A stretch of 64,000 nt of DNA from G963662265 sp963668545 (GCA_963668545.1 OY764868.1:3162001-3226000); one strand, 5' to 3'. Counted from the first letter of the stretch, positions 1 through 8,989 are shown. Notes: generated from the letters alone by a model not told the origin. Translations and numbers: made by a program.

Positions 1-922
1 TAAAAGAATCCAGAAGCATATTTATTGCCTCTGTTCCCATTTCAACAAACGGGTATTTTACAGTTGTCAGAGAAGGCTCCATAAGAGAGGACAGGAAAAT
101 ATCATCAAATCCCACAACGGAAAAATCACCGGGAATAGAAAACCCCGCGTCCCGTGCAGCTATAACAAAACCGAATGCCATTAAATCATTGGAATTAAAT
201 ACAGCTGTAGGAGGATTTTTAAGTCTGCTGAATTTTTTAAAAGCCTCTTTCCCTGTTTCAACCTTGAATTCTCCCTGATACTCAAGTTCCGGATCATATT
301 CAATCCCGGACTCTTTTAAAGCTTCTATATATCCGGCCTTTCTCCTGTGGCTGTTGGGTACATTCTCAGGGCCCATAACAAATCCTATTCTTTTGTGGCC
401 GAGTTCAATAAGATGTTTTACCGCGCTGTAAGCACCTCCCGCGTTATCAAGATAAACCTGGATAATTTCATCATCATCTATTTTACGGTCTACAAGAATA
501 ATAGGGATTTTTTTGTTTAATTCCTGCAGCACACAGTCTTCAGACCGCGGTGCTACAAGAATAATTGCCTCGCACATTCTTCCCCGGAATGCTTCTATAT
601 ATTCGGTTTCAGTTTCGATATCTCCGTCACTGTCGCCGAGAATAACTGAATAGCCTCTTCTTTTTGCAATTTTTTCAGCTGCTTTAACAAGATCCCCGAA
701 AAAGGGATTGCTTATATCAGGCACTACAAGACCCAGAAAGTCGGTTTTCTGAAGGACCAGATTACGCGCACTTATATTGGGCATATAATTAAGCTTTTCA
801 AGAGCTGCCTGCACTTTTTCCCGTGTAGCTGATGCAATATGCTCTTTATTGTTTATTACACGCGATACTGTCATTAAAGAAACGCCGGCTTCTTTTGCAA
901 CATCTTTTATAGTAACGCCCAT
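1..922 (-). CDS. LacI-family sugar-operon repressor (C-terminus outside the window)
   Basis: My translation of the minus strand from the ATG at 920-922 gives a typical LacI/GalR protein. It starts MGVTIKDVAKEAGVSLMTVS, the LacI helix-turn-helix and start of the hinge, and runs into a periplasmic-binding-like effector domain with stretches such as LGLVVPDISNPFF, GFVMGPENVPNSHRRKAG and SVVGFDDIF. About 307 residues are inside the window and the frame is open at base 1, so the last 20-40 residues lie outside. A strong GGGGGAAG Shine-Dalgarno supports the start. It lies 180 bp downstream of the PfkB kinase, at the end of the sugar ABC operon and on the same strand, which suggests that it represses that operon through the tandem CG-centred repeats at 6629-6668. 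The effector sugar cannot be deduced. A weak promoter-like TTGAAA and TATTGT pair lies about 90 bp upstream. Confidence 0.93.
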   Translation of the reverse strand, partial: MGVTIKDVAKEAGVSLMTVSRVINNKEHIASATREKVQAALEKLNYMPNISARNLVLQKTDFLGLVVPDISNPFFGDLVKAAEKIAKRRGYSVILGDSDGDIETETEYIEAFRGRMCEAIILVAPRSEDCVLQELNKKIPIILVDRKIDDDEIIQVYLDNAGGAYSAVKHLIELGHKRIGFVMGPENVPNSHRRKAGYIEALKESGIEYDPELEYQGEFKVETGKEAFKKFSRLKNPPTAVFNSNDLMAFGFVIAARDAGFSIPGDFSVVGFDDIFLSSLMEPSLTTVKYPFVEMGTEAINMLLDSF

Positions 923-1101
923 TACTTCCCCCTGGAAATCTTTAAGTCCTGATACAAACAGCTTATTATTTCGCCTTTAAAAACAATATTTATAAAATAC
1001 ACAATTTTCAAAAGCTGTTTTACTTCAGACTGCCTCTGCAGAATATACTGTCTTTATGAAGTAATTATTTCCGCATGCAAGACTGAAAGGATGATTATAA
1101 C

Positions 1102-2049
1102 CTAAGTCCTTGTATTATTAGAAATAATTTCATTAATTTTTTCAAGTGTTCCTGAATGTCTGGCCCCTACTCCTGTGCAGCAGTATGCACCGCAGGCATT
1201 TGAGAACTCACCGATTTTATCGATTGAAAAATTATTTAAAAGTCCGTACACAAATCCGCCGTGAAAAGCATCTCCCGCCCCTGTGGTGTCAATTACATCC
1301 ACCTTAAAACCGGGGATTTCATGTATTTTATCTCCGTCATAGATCAGACAGCCTTTATCGCCCATTGTAACAGCAACAATCTGTTCTTTTTCAGCCTGAA
1401 GCCTCCTTATTGATCCCCTTATATCAGATGTTCCCAAAAGTTCTGCGGCTGCAGCCTTGCATGGAATAAAAACATCAGCTCTTTCAACAGCTTCACGAAG
1501 GTCTGCCTCGCTTCCCATATCTGTAATAAGTATATCATTAAGAGTTACATCCATATCAAATACAACTTTTACACCTGCTTCATTTGCAATCTTCATTGCC
1601 TCAATCATCGGGGCAAGAGGCATTACACAGGCTTCCACCATAAGGATTTTTGCACCCCTGATAAAATCTGCATGCTTCTGCCTTACATCCTCTGCAGTAA
1701 GTTCATTAAGGACATTGGGAAACATAGTAATTGAACGCTCTCCCTGCTCATCAACAAGTATCCAGCAGAACATTGAATTCTTTCCCTCAACAACTTCCAC
1801 ATGGGATGTATCAAGAGAATATTTATGAAATTCATCAAGCAGTATTTTACCTGTATCATCATCCCCGATTTTACCGAACCAGCCTGCGCTGCTTCCCAGT
1901 CTTCCGAGCTGAGTAATCACATTGCCGGCAACACCTCCCGGATGATACTCATAAGTGCGGGCCATTGTTTTCCCGCCGTGAGTCAGCACCGGAACAAAGC
2001 CGAAATAATCAACAGCAAGCGTACCGGTTGAAGCTACATCAACACCCAT
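1102..2049 (-). CDS. PfkB/ribokinase-family sugar kinase
   Basis: This 315-residue protein has the full PfkB fold. Near residue 38 it has the N-terminal signature HPGGVAGNVITQLGRLG with GKIGDD close behind. The C-terminal signature is DTTGAGDAFHGGF, which holds the anion hole and the catalytic Asp. It should phosphorylate a sugar or nucleoside hydroxyl with ATP in the cytoplasm. Its place at the 3' end of the ribose-type ABC operon, 12 bp after the permease, says the substrate is the sugar brought in by that transporter. Residues alone do not separate ribokinase from fructokinase or other members, so no symbol is given. A GGAGG Shine-Dalgarno precedes the ATG. Confidence 0.93.
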   Translation of the reverse strand: MGVDVASTGTLAVDYFGFVPVLTHGGKTMARTYEYHPGGVAGNVITQLGRLGSSAGWFGKIGDDDTGKILLDEFHKYSLDTSHVEVVEGKNSMFCWILVDEQGERSITMFPNVLNELTAEDVRQKHADFIRGAKILMVEACVMPLAPMIEAMKIANEAGVKVVFDMDVTLNDILITDMGSEADLREAVERADVFIPCKAAAAELLGTSDIRGSIRRLQAEKEQIVAVTMGDKGCLIYDGDKIHEIPGFKVDVIDTTGAGDAFHGGFVYGLLNNFSIDKIGEFSNACGAYCCTGVGARHSGTLEKINEIISNNTRT

Positions 2050-2061
2050 AAAATCCTCCTT

Positions 2062-3009
2062 TTACTGATGCTTTCTGCTGGTTGCAATAACCGAAATCAT
2101 TATTATAAGCCCCACAAAAAGCTGCTGATAATTTGCAGGAACTCCGACAATATTAAGCCCGTTTCTTACAATACCAAGAAGCACAGCTCCAAGCAGAGTT
2201 CCGACGATAGATCCTTTGCCCCCCTGCATAAGTGTTCCACCCATTACTACAACAGCAACTGCATCAAGCTCATACAGGTTTCCGGCGATGGGTTCTGCAA
2301 CTTCCATCATGCATGTTAAAACCATACCGCCAACTGCAGCCAGAATTCCGGTAAGCACATACAATGCTGTCTTTATCCTGTTGACAGGAAGACCGCTTAC
2401 CCTGACAGCTTTTTCATTACCGCCTACTGCCTGAGCATAGCGGCCTATCTGTGTATGATTCAGAATAATATATCCTGATCCCACTATTAAAAGTGCAATA
2501 ATAAACTGCAGAGGCACAGATCCAACAAATCCGCTGAAGTACCCCACAAAAGTTTCGTTTATTCCCATAAGAGGCCTTCCGCCTGATAAGACAAGAGCAA
2601 GCCCTCTGAAGACACTCATAGTACCAAGCGTTGCAATAAAGGGAGGCGCCTTTAAAACAGTTACGAGAAGTGCATTGACGAAACCTATAAAAGCTCCGCT
2701 TCCAAGCCCTATAAGAACTCCTACAAAGGCATTTCCGCCTGTTTCAGATCCTCTGAAATAAAGAGCAATCAGTACTCCTGTAATAGCAACATTTGCCCCT
2801 ACAGATAGATCAATTCCGCCGCTTGTAATAAGAATTGTCATTCCTACCGCAAGAATAATGTTAATAGCAATCTGGTTGCTTATATTTATAAAATTCGCTG
2901 CATGAAGAAAATGAGGGGAATATACAGAAAGCAGCAGTGAAAAAAACAATATCGCAATAACCGGACCGCTTAATGAACTTGTTTTAATAAATCTCTGTAC
3001 ACGGTTCAT
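2062..3009 (-). CDS. Ribose-type ABC transporter permease (RbsC family)
   Basis: A 315-residue polytopic inner-membrane protein of the BPD_transp_2/RbsC family with 8-10 hydrophobic segments. Family hallmarks visible are the stretch TSGGIDLSVGANVAITG near residue 62, the APPFIATLGTMSVFRGLALVLSGG region and the AVVVMGGTLMQGGKGS segment near the C-terminus. Its ATG overlaps the ATPase stop by 4 bp (ATGA), so translation of the two is probably coupled. The operon holds a second, divergent RbsC paralogue (4524-5462), so the membrane channel is probably a heterodimer rather than the homodimer usual for ribose importers. Confidence 0.94.
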   Translation of the reverse strand: MNRVQRFIKTSSLSGPVIAILFFSLLLSVYSPHFLHAANFINISNQIAINIILAVGMTILITSGGIDLSVGANVAITGVLIALYFRGSETGGNAFVGVLIGLGSGAFIGFVNALLVTVLKAPPFIATLGTMSVFRGLALVLSGGRPLMGINETFVGYFSGFVGSVPLQFIIALLIVGSGYIILNHTQIGRYAQAVGGNEKAVRVSGLPVNRIKTALYVLTGILAAVGGMVLTCMMEVAEPIAGNLYELDAVAVVVMGGTLMQGGKGSIVGTLLGAVLLGIVRNGLNIVGVPANYQQLFVGLIIMISVIATSRKHQ

Positions 3010-4520
3010 TCCACACCTCCGAATTCAATCTCCATCAATGATGTATAATCTATTTCTCCCCGTTTAAAAGGGCCGGACATTCCCTTATGTGTAAGAACAT
3101 AAATCTTGTCGCTGATGCCCAGGACTTCCCTTGGTTCTGATGAAAAAATGCATATTCCCTTACCGTCGCTGCTTAAGCTGTTTATAAGTTTCGCGATTTC
3201 GGCCTTGGCCCCTACATCCACCCCTTTTGTAGGCTCATCAAAAATTATTATCCTGGAATCACTTACCATCTGTTTGATGACAACAACCTTCTGCTGATTG
3301 CCTCCGCTTAAATTTCCGGCATCAATTCCGAGATATTCCTTCTTCATATTGAGTTTGGCTGCATAATCAAGCCCTATAGCCTCTTCCTTTCTGCTGTTGA
3401 TGAAAATTCCGGCAGAAACCCTGTTAAGGGCCCTTAAAGTCATGTTGTAAAGACTCTTTAATCCGAGAACAAGTCCTTCTCCCCTTCTGTCTTCTGTAAC
3501 ATAACCGATTCCAAGTTCTGCTGCTTTTACAGGAGAGCTGATATTAACCTCCTGCCCCTTCATATAAAAAGAACCCGCCTTCCTCTTCCTTATCCCGGTC
3601 ATTGTCTGGGCAAGTTCCGATTTTCCGACACCTACAAGACCGGCAATTCCAAGAACTTCCCCTGCATTAACTGTAAAGCTTACATTCTCAATTGTTTCAC
3701 CCTGTGCTGTAACAAAAGAAAGGTTCTCTATTTTAAGAAGCTCTTCCCCCACGCTCCCCTCTTCATGAGGATATTCCTCTACAAGCTCTGAACCTATCAT
3801 ATGGGTAATAAGCATCTGCTTATTCATTTTCTCATCATTGGGAAGGTCTGCGGCATTCTCACCGTCTCGAAGAATTACAAATCTGTCACAGATTTCAAGG
3901 ACTTCTTCAAGCCTGTGCGAAATAAAAATTACAGACTTCCCTTCATCACAGAGATTACGTATTACATTGAAAAGTTTCCGGGTTTCCTGTTCTGTCAGGG
4001 ATGAAGTAGGTTCATCCATTATAAAAGTTTCCCCCCCCTGGATCATTCTCCTTGCAATGGCAATCATCTGCTGGTCTGCCTTTGAAACAAGATGAAGTTC
4101 CATATCAGGATTAATTGAAGAACATCCCAGAGTTTCAAGAAGTTCTGCAGACCGGGAATAAATTTCCTTTTTATCCACAAGACCTGATTTCAGAACAGGT
4201 TCATATCCGAGAAAAATGTTTTCCCCCACACTCATGCTTTCAACAAGAAGAAGTTCCTGGGGTATCATCCCTATTCCAAGCATCTGGGCATCTTGGGGCG
4301 ATGCTATTTTTTCCTTGTTTCCGGAAACACGGATGGTCCCTTCATCATGGCTCTGGATACCGCAGAGAATTCTCATAAGCGTTGATTTTCCTGCCCCGTT
4401 TTCTCCCATAAGCCCAAGGACTTCTCCCGGATAAATATCGAGATCAACATTATTCAGGGCTCTTATTCCTCCGAACCGTTTTGATATTCCGCACATGCGG
4501 ATGAATGCTTCATTATTCAT
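3006..4520 (-). CDS. Ribose-type ABC transporter duplicated ATPase (RbsA family)
   Basis: A 504-residue protein made of two tandem ABC ATPase halves, the usual size for RbsA/MglA/XylG. The first half has Walker A GENGAGKST near residue 40 and Walker B FIMDEPTSSLT. Its signature loop, LVSKADQQ, is degenerate. The second half has a degenerate Walker A, GLVGVGKSE, a good signature LSGGNQQK and Walker B IIFDEPTKGVD. This split is usual in the carbohydrate uptake transporter-2 class. It energises the two adjacent permeases on the cytoplasmic face. It starts at an ATG behind AAGGGG, 3 bp after the upstream permease stop. Confidence 0.95.
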   Translation of the reverse strand: MNNEAFIRMCGISKRFGGIRALNNVDLDIYPGEVLGLMGENGAGKSTLMRILCGIQSHDEGTIRVSGNKEKIASPQDAQMLGIGMIPQELLLVESMSVGENIFLGYEPVLKSGLVDKKEIYSRSAELLETLGCSSINPDMELHLVSKADQQMIAIARRMIQGGETFIMDEPTSSLTEQETRKLFNVIRNLCDEGKSVIFISHRLEEVLEICDRFVILRDGENAADLPNDEKMNKQMLITHMIGSELVEEYPHEEGSVGEELLKIENLSFVTAQGETIENVSFTVNAGEVLGIAGLVGVGKSELAQTMTGIRKRKAGSFYMKGQEVNISSPVKAAELGIGYVTEDRRGEGLVLGLKSLYNMTLRALNRVSAGIFINSRKEEAIGLDYAAKLNMKKEYLGIDAGNLSGGNQQKVVVIKQMVSDSRIIIFDEPTKGVDVGAKAEIAKLINSLSSDGKGICIFSSEPREVLGISDKIYVLTHKGMSGPFKRGEIDYTSLMEIEFGGVE

Positions 4521-4523
4521 GTG

Positions 4524-5462
4524 CTACCCCTTGTTCCTTAAGGAATCGATCAGAACAGCCCCGATAATTACAGCGCCTATTGCTATCTGCTGAAAATGCT
4601 GCCCTACCCCAATCATGTTAAGACCGCTCTTGATGCATGAAAGAATCAAAACACCGATAATTGTACCGATAATAAACGCCTTTCCGCCGTCCATTGAATT
4701 ACCACCTATAATAGGAGCTGCAATTGCTTCCAGCCATTCAGTGGTAAGACCGGCAATAGGCTCTGCTGCGTCCATTCCCGCCATAAAAATAAAAGAAGCA
4801 AGCGCTGCAAGAGAACCTGCAATGCCGTACACAATAATTTTTATCCGTTTTGTTTTAATACCGCAGACAAAAGCCGCTTCCTCGCTGCCCCCGATTGCCC
4901 TAATATGGGCCCCGAACCTGGTTTTTTCAAGAATAAAACCGGCTGCAGCAGCAATTATAACAGCAAACCACACACCATTGCCGAGAAGGGAGGATCCTGC
5001 AAAAAAGGTGAGAAAAGATTCAGGCATTCCAATTATCGGATTACCGCCTGAAAAGACCAGAGCCAGACCTCTGATAATACTCAGCATGGCGAGAGTTACA
5101 ATAAACGGCTGGAGTCTGTATCTTGTTATTATAATACCGTTAAGAAAGCCGATCCCAAAACCGAGCAGAACAGCAGCAAGTGCTGCAACAGGCCAGAAAA
5201 TACCGGCTTTAAAAAGAAGCGCCGCAATAATTCCTGTAAAAGCAAGACTTGATCCTACTGAAAGATCAATCCCTCCTGTTGCAAGCACAAAAACCATTCC
5301 TACAGAAAGGACAAGCGAAATTGCTGAATGGTCCAGGATGTTCAGCACATTGTACATAGTAAAGTAATATTTAGATGTAAATGAAAAAAACAGGTTTATT
5401 ATAACCAGCGTTAGTAAAACGCCCCAGTAACGGTTAAATGTCCGTTTAATCAGTTTGACCAT
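4524..5462 (-). CDS. Ribose-type ABC transporter permease (RbsC family), second copy
   Basis: A 312-residue RbsC-family permease with the conserved LATGGIDLSVGSSLAFTG and PFIVTLAMLSIIRGLALVFSGG segments and IAAPIIGGNSMDGGKAF near the C-terminus. It resembles the other permease of the operon but differs along its whole length, so this is an old duplication or a heteromeric design rather than a recent tandem copy. It is the first gene after the binding protein and is separated from it by the 5481-5509 hairpin. Its start follows AAAGGG. Confidence 0.94.
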   Translation of the reverse strand: MVKLIKRTFNRYWGVLLTLVIINLFFSFTSKYYFTMYNVLNILDHSAISLVLSVGMVFVLATGGIDLSVGSSLAFTGIIAALLFKAGIFWPVAALAAVLLGFGIGFLNGIIITRYRLQPFIVTLAMLSIIRGLALVFSGGNPIIGMPESFLTFFAGSSLLGNGVWFAVIIAAAAGFILEKTRFGAHIRAIGGSEEAAFVCGIKTKRIKIIVYGIAGSLAALASFIFMAGMDAAEPIAGLTTEWLEAIAAPIIGGNSMDGGKAFIIGTIIGVLILSCIKSGLNMIGVGQHFQQIAIGAVIIGAVLIDSLRNKG

Positions 5463-5480
5463 TTTTTTTACCCTTTAAAG

Positions 5481-5509
5481 AAACGGCAGCTTAAAAAGCT
5501 GCCGTTTTT
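5481..5509 (-). terminator. Intra-operon attenuating hairpin between binding protein and permease
   Basis: A perfect 12-bp inverted repeat (AAACGGCAGCTT, 3-nt loop, AAGCTGCCGTTT) lies in the 62-bp gap after the binding-protein stop. In the minus-strand sense it is followed by an interrupted T run (TTTCTTT). Leaky terminators or 3'-end stabilisers here are common in sugar ABC operons and let the binding protein outnumber the membrane parts. The attenuating role is inferred. Confidence 0.7.
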
Positions 5510-5524
5510 AGTTATAATCTTTAT

Positions 5525-6613
5525 TTATTCCATATTCTGGAGTCCAACATACATTTCCCTGTATTCAGAAACTTTATCTTTTACATTGCCTTTGTGCCAG
5601 ATTTCCTGAGGCCCGTAGACAACTTTCGGTTTGTCGTCAAACTGATCTTCGAGATAAAGAATAGCTGCTTCAACTGAAAGGTATGCAAGACCGTACTGGA
5701 AGAATGCTGTAGTTGCACTGAGGTCGTCCGACATAATTGATTTAATTCCGTCAGGTGTAGAGTCAACGCCTGTGATAATTACCTTGCCAGCAAGTCCTGC
5801 ATTTTTTACAGCCTGATATGCTCCCATAGCCATGTTGTCATTAGCAGCAGTAATAGCTTTAAGGTTGGGATGTGACTGAAGAACATCAGCAGCTACATCC
5901 ATCGCTTTCTTTCTGTCCCAGTCCCCGTTATAAACGCCTACGTTTATAAGCTGAGGAAATTTTGCTGTTTCTTCTACAAAACCCTGTTTTCTTTCTTCTG
6001 CGCATCGCCCGCCGGGGATACCCATGATATGAATTACTTCTCCGCCTTCTTCACCAAGCTGCTGGGCAATATATCTTACAGACATTCTTGTATTTTCCTT
6101 GAAATCTACAGTGATAAAAGCAGCAATATCTATATCATGTTTTTCCTGGTTTACCTCATCAATGTGAGCATCAATTGAATTGATTATAGGAATTCCCATT
6201 TGTGAAGCTTTAGCAAGCGGTTTGAGAAGGTTTGTATCTGTGATTGGGGAAACACACAGGATATCAAACTGTTTTCCAAGCATATCTTCAAGTGTATTGG
6301 CCTGAACCTGAAGGTCACCTTCTGTAGGAGCAGCAAAGATTTCAACTTCAACTCCGTAGTCTCTTGCAGCATCTTCATAGCCGTTCTTTACATCAAGCCA
6401 GAAATCGTTGATAAGGGATTTTTCCATTACACCGATTCTCCATTTTTTGCTTGGTACAGGAATTTTACCGAATTCAGGATTGAATTTACTTACCTGTCCG
6501 CCTCTTGGTGAATTTACTTTTTCTTCAGCTTCTTTCTTTCCGCCTGCAAAAAGAAGTCCTCCGATAAGCAGAAAAATACAGATGAATAACACTGATCTTT
6601 TAAAGATTTTCAT
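5525..6613 (-). CDS. Periplasmic sugar-binding protein (Peripla_BP_4/RbsB type)
   Basis: The protein is 362 residues from the ATG at 6611-6613. I chose this ATG over a TTG 12 nt upstream because the only Shine-Dalgarno (GGAGG) lies between the two. An N-terminal signal peptide ends in LLFAGGKKEAEE, the cysteine-free form common in spirochaete binding proteins. Two Rossmann-like lobes follow, with VMEKSLINDFWLDVKNGYEDAA, IAAFITVDFKENTRMSVRYIA, AANDNMAMGAYQAVKNAG and ITGVDSTPDG, all typical of sugar-binding Peripla_BP_4 proteins. It is the promoter-proximal gene of the ABC operon and delivers ligand to the permease pair. The ligand, a pentose, hexose or polyol, cannot be read from the sequence. 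Confidence 0.93.
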   Translation of the reverse strand: MKIFKRSVLFICIFLLIGGLLFAGGKKEAEEKVNSPRGGQVSKFNPEFGKIPVPSKKWRIGVMEKSLINDFWLDVKNGYEDAARDYGVEVEIFAAPTEGDLQVQANTLEDMLGKQFDILCVSPITDTNLLKPLAKASQMGIPIINSIDAHIDEVNQEKHDIDIAAFITVDFKENTRMSVRYIAQQLGEEGGEVIHIMGIPGGRCAEERKQGFVEETAKFPQLINVGVYNGDWDRKKAMDVAADVLQSHPNLKAITAANDNMAMGAYQAVKNAGLAGKVIITGVDSTPDGIKSIMSDDLSATTAFFQYGLAYLSVEAAILYLEDQFDDKPKVVYGPQEIWHKGNVKDKVSEYREMYVGLQNME

Positions 6614-6628
6614 AATTTCCTCCAATAT

Positions 6629-6698
6629 TGTTAACGCTATCTGTTAACGTTATCTGTTTACGTTAACAATTATCCTCCTATATTAATACTTTTGTCAA
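6629..6698 (-). promoter_or_regulatory. Sugar-operon promoter with three tandem 13-bp operator repeats
   Basis: On the minus strand a consensus -35 TTGACA (6693-6698) and a -10 GATAAT (6669-6674) are 18 bp apart. Directly downstream lie three head-to-tail 13-bp units: TGTTAACGCTATC (6629-6641), TGTTAACGTTATC (6642-6654) and TGTTTACGTTAAC (6655-6667). Each has the central CG that LacI-family operators usually have, and the third unit with its flank, TGTTTACGTTAACA, is a near-palindrome. Their position from about +1 to +40 fits repression by the LacI protein at 1-922. A GGAGG Shine-Dalgarno for the binding protein follows. Confidence 0.8.
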
Positions 6699-6951
6699 GG
6701 TTTTTCTGAAATGCTGTCAAACAGATTATATATTTACAAAGCAGGGACTTATCAGGACTGCCAGAATATTTTTTTTATTTTTTTGAAGAATTTTATTTTC
6801 GTAGTCTGCTTCAAATACAGCAGAAAGAGAAATTTTTATTAGTATTTGCAGCAATTACCATAAAATGAATACCTTTGAACTGCTCCAGATATGGTAAGAT
6901 ATAAGGCAAAAAGATCAGTTATTTTTTACAAAAACGGAGAAAAAATCACAA

Positions 6952-7917
6952 ATGAACAGCGAATATGCCAGGCGCATTAACAAGGTTTTAAGCTACATTG
7001 ACAAAAACATCTGCTCAGACCTAACCCTGGAGGAAATAGCAGACCAGGCCAATTTCTCCAAATACCATTTTCACAGGATTTTCTCCTCCGCAACAGGTGA
7101 ACCCCTCTCAAGGTATATCCAGAGGATCAGAACAGAAAAAGCTGCCGGAGAAATAGCGCTGAACAGGGACACTCCCATAACAGAAATTGCATATAAATAC
7201 ATGTTTTCCTCGTCCGCGGTTTTTTCCAGGGTATTCAGGACCAGGTTCGGAATGAGCCCGAGTGAATGGAGAGACGGAGGATATATTGAGTACAGCAAGA
7301 ACAGCAAACTCCAGAGCAACAGATATCAACAGCTCAGCAAGGAATGCAAAGATTTGACAGTAAATCCGGATTACAGTGATACCAGATTAAAAAAATGGAG
7401 TGTATCAATGAAATCAGAAAAAACAAATCTTGAGTATTCTGTAATTGTCAGGCAGATGGAAAAAAAGCACCTTGCATATGTCAGACATACAGGGCCCTAT
7501 GCCGGAGATTCTGAACTTTTTGACAGCCTCTTTACTAAGCTGTTCAAATGGGCATCTGCCAGAAATCTCCTCAACTTCGGGGAAACAGAGACACTGACAA
7601 TTTATCATGATTCTCCTGATATTACGGATGAGGATAAACTCAGAATAAGCGCATGCATTACTGTTCCTGAAGGAACAGAGACAGAAGGGGAAATAGGGTA
7701 CATGGCTCTTGAAAAAGGGGAATATGCTGTTGCAGAATTCAAGATTGATGTCAGCCAGTACGGGGATGCATGGAACACTGTATGCGGAGACTGGCTCCCT
7801 GAAAGCGGATACCAGTGCAGTGACGGCCCATGCTATGAGCTTTACCTGAACGATCCCAGGGAAGACCCTGAAGAGAGGCACCATATAGCTATTCACATAC
7901 CGGTAAAACCTTTATAA
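6952..7917 (+). CDS. AraC-type regulator with GyrI-like effector domain
   Basis: A 321-residue cytoplasmic protein. Residues 1-110 are a double helix-turn-helix AraC domain (LTLEEIADQANFSKYHFHRI and ITEIAYKYMFSSSAVFSRVF, ending FGMSPSEWR). Residues 160-320 are a GyrI-like small-molecule-binding domain (RHTGPYAG, EKGEYAVAEFK, PCYELYLNDP), the architecture of Rob/SoxS-type multidrug sensors. The ATG is 11 nt after GGAG. It stands alone, divergent from the sugar operon, with about 340 bp between them, in which I see only the sugar promoter and an uncertain TTGAAC and ATATAA pair near 6880-6900. Its target genes are unknown; the RND pump at 14.6 kb is too far away to be assigned from context. Confidence 0.9.
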   Translation: MNSEYARRINKVLSYIDKNICSDLTLEEIADQANFSKYHFHRIFSSATGEPLSRYIQRIRTEKAAGEIALNRDTPITEIAYKYMFSSSAVFSRVFRTRFGMSPSEWRDGGYIEYSKNSKLQSNRYQQLSKECKDLTVNPDYSDTRLKKWSVSMKSEKTNLEYSVIVRQMEKKHLAYVRHTGPYAGDSELFDSLFTKLFKWASARNLLNFGETETLTIYHDSPDITDEDKLRISACITVPEGTETEGEIGYMALEKGEYAVAEFKIDVSQYGDAWNTVCGDWLPESGYQCSDGPCYELYLNDPREDPEERHHIAIHIPVKPL

Positions 7918-7927
7918 AAAACCGGTA

Positions 7928-7969
7928 TTTAAACTGCTGTATGGATGTGTTTCTTTACAGCAGTTTAAA
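7928..7969. terminator. Long hairpin after the AraC/GyrI gene
   Basis: A 13-bp perfect inverted repeat (TTTAAACTGCTGT and ACAGCAGTTTAAA) surrounds a 16-nt loop, starting 11 bp after the stop codon. It is followed by an A/T-rich tract (CTATATATATT) rather than a clean T run, so termination efficiency is uncertain. Confidence 0.5.
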
Positions 7970-8015
7970 CTATATATATTATTCCCCTGTTTTCTCTCAT
8001 TTTCATTATTTTTAT

Positions 8016-8045
8016 TTGACGCTGCTGTTTCTTTGACACTAATAT
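8016..8045 (+). promoter_or_regulatory. Promoter for the gene at 8055, start codon close to +1
   Basis: TTGACG (8016-8021) and TAATAT (8040-8045) are 18 bp apart, and the ATG lies 10 nt after the -10 box. No strong Shine-Dalgarno is visible, only a short AGG. Transcription would begin within a few bases of the start codon. Confidence 0.5.
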
Positions 8046-8054
8046 TAATACAGG

Positions 8055-8933
8055 ATGATTGACAGACTGGAAAAAGAATACAGGGAGTTCGGCCCCTGGA
8101 TACTGGAAATAAAATCACAGGAAGATGTTCCTGATCTTTTCAGAAGGCAGTACACTTTTGACAGCTCGGTAGTATGCGCTTTAAAAATACCTGTCCCGAT
8201 GGACAGAAGACAGGCAAAAAAGGGAATGGATTTCTACCGCTCTGTAATATCTTTCAACAGGGATGAAATACAGATCCTTGAAAAATCATGGACAGAAATA
8301 AATATCAAGAAAATCAGCTACATTAATATCAGGGCATTGAAAAATATGATTGACCTGCTGGAGGCGGAACTGACCATCTATACAGAAGAGGAGAATTACT
8401 CTGTAAGATACAGCTCAGTATCTGAAGACATTATCAACAATGTCATTGCAATAATAAGGGGAAGGTATCTTCAGAATTCCGAATCCTGCCGGATCATGAC
8501 AGAATACAAGGGAGAGATAACTGACCAGCTTTTCAGAAATCTTATTAATATTTCAGGTGAAAAAGAACATCTCATACCAGTCAACTTTCAAAAAGCTGTA
8601 CCGGCCAGAAAGGAAAACATGAAGTTAAAAGACTATATCATGCTGAATTACAGGTTTGAACTTCAGAGCTATATATTCATGAGAACAGAAAAAGAGCTTG
8701 TTGCAGTAAACAGAAACAAAGGAATCAGAAAAAAAAGGGAAGTTGACTACAGCTATAACTACACATTTATCCCTTTTTCAAACATAGAATCAGTGGAATT
8801 TATCCCGGATCCGGAATTTAAGGAAATATATATTCTAAATATAAAACCTGGAAAAGCCCTGACACTGAGTTTCCCTGTTTCGAAAGAGACTATAAATGAT
8901 TTTTCAGAGATAAGCGATATATACAGCTACTGA
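8055..8933 (+). CDS. Conserved hypothetical cytoplasmic protein, possibly two PH-like folds
   Basis: I do not recognise this 292-residue protein. It has no signal peptide or membrane segment. The N-terminus is charged (MIDRLEKEYREFGPWILEIK). Two regions alternate beta-strand-like and short polar stretches: residues 75-135 (EINIKKISYINIRALKNM, ELTIYTEEENYSVRYSS) and 195-285 (SYIFMRTEKELVAVNR, YTFIPFSNIESVEFIPD, IYILNIKPGKALTLSFPV). The second, ending in a strand plus helix, resembles bacterial PH-like domains that carry an 'I.. I..V' strand pair, but this is only pattern likeness. It is monocistronic between the AraC gene and the convergent ankyrin gene. Confidence 0.75.
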   Translation: MIDRLEKEYREFGPWILEIKSQEDVPDLFRRQYTFDSSVVCALKIPVPMDRRQAKKGMDFYRSVISFNRDEIQILEKSWTEINIKKISYINIRALKNMIDLLEAELTIYTEEENYSVRYSSVSEDIINNVIAIIRGRYLQNSESCRIMTEYKGEITDQLFRNLINISGEKEHLIPVNFQKAVPARKENMKLKDYIMLNYRFELQSYIFMRTEKELVAVNRNKGIRKKREVDYSYNYTFIPFSNIESVEFIPDPEFKEIYILNIKPGKALTLSFPVSKETINDFSEISDIYSY

Positions 8934-8989
8934 TAATATCTTCAAAATATCAGACGGAAAAATAATTATTTCAATATTTAGTTTCAATA

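Noticed and set aside
4615..5367. Open 250-codon frame on the plus strand
   Set aside because: It lies wholly opposite an RbsC permease with clear family motifs; proline- and serine-rich shadow sequence.
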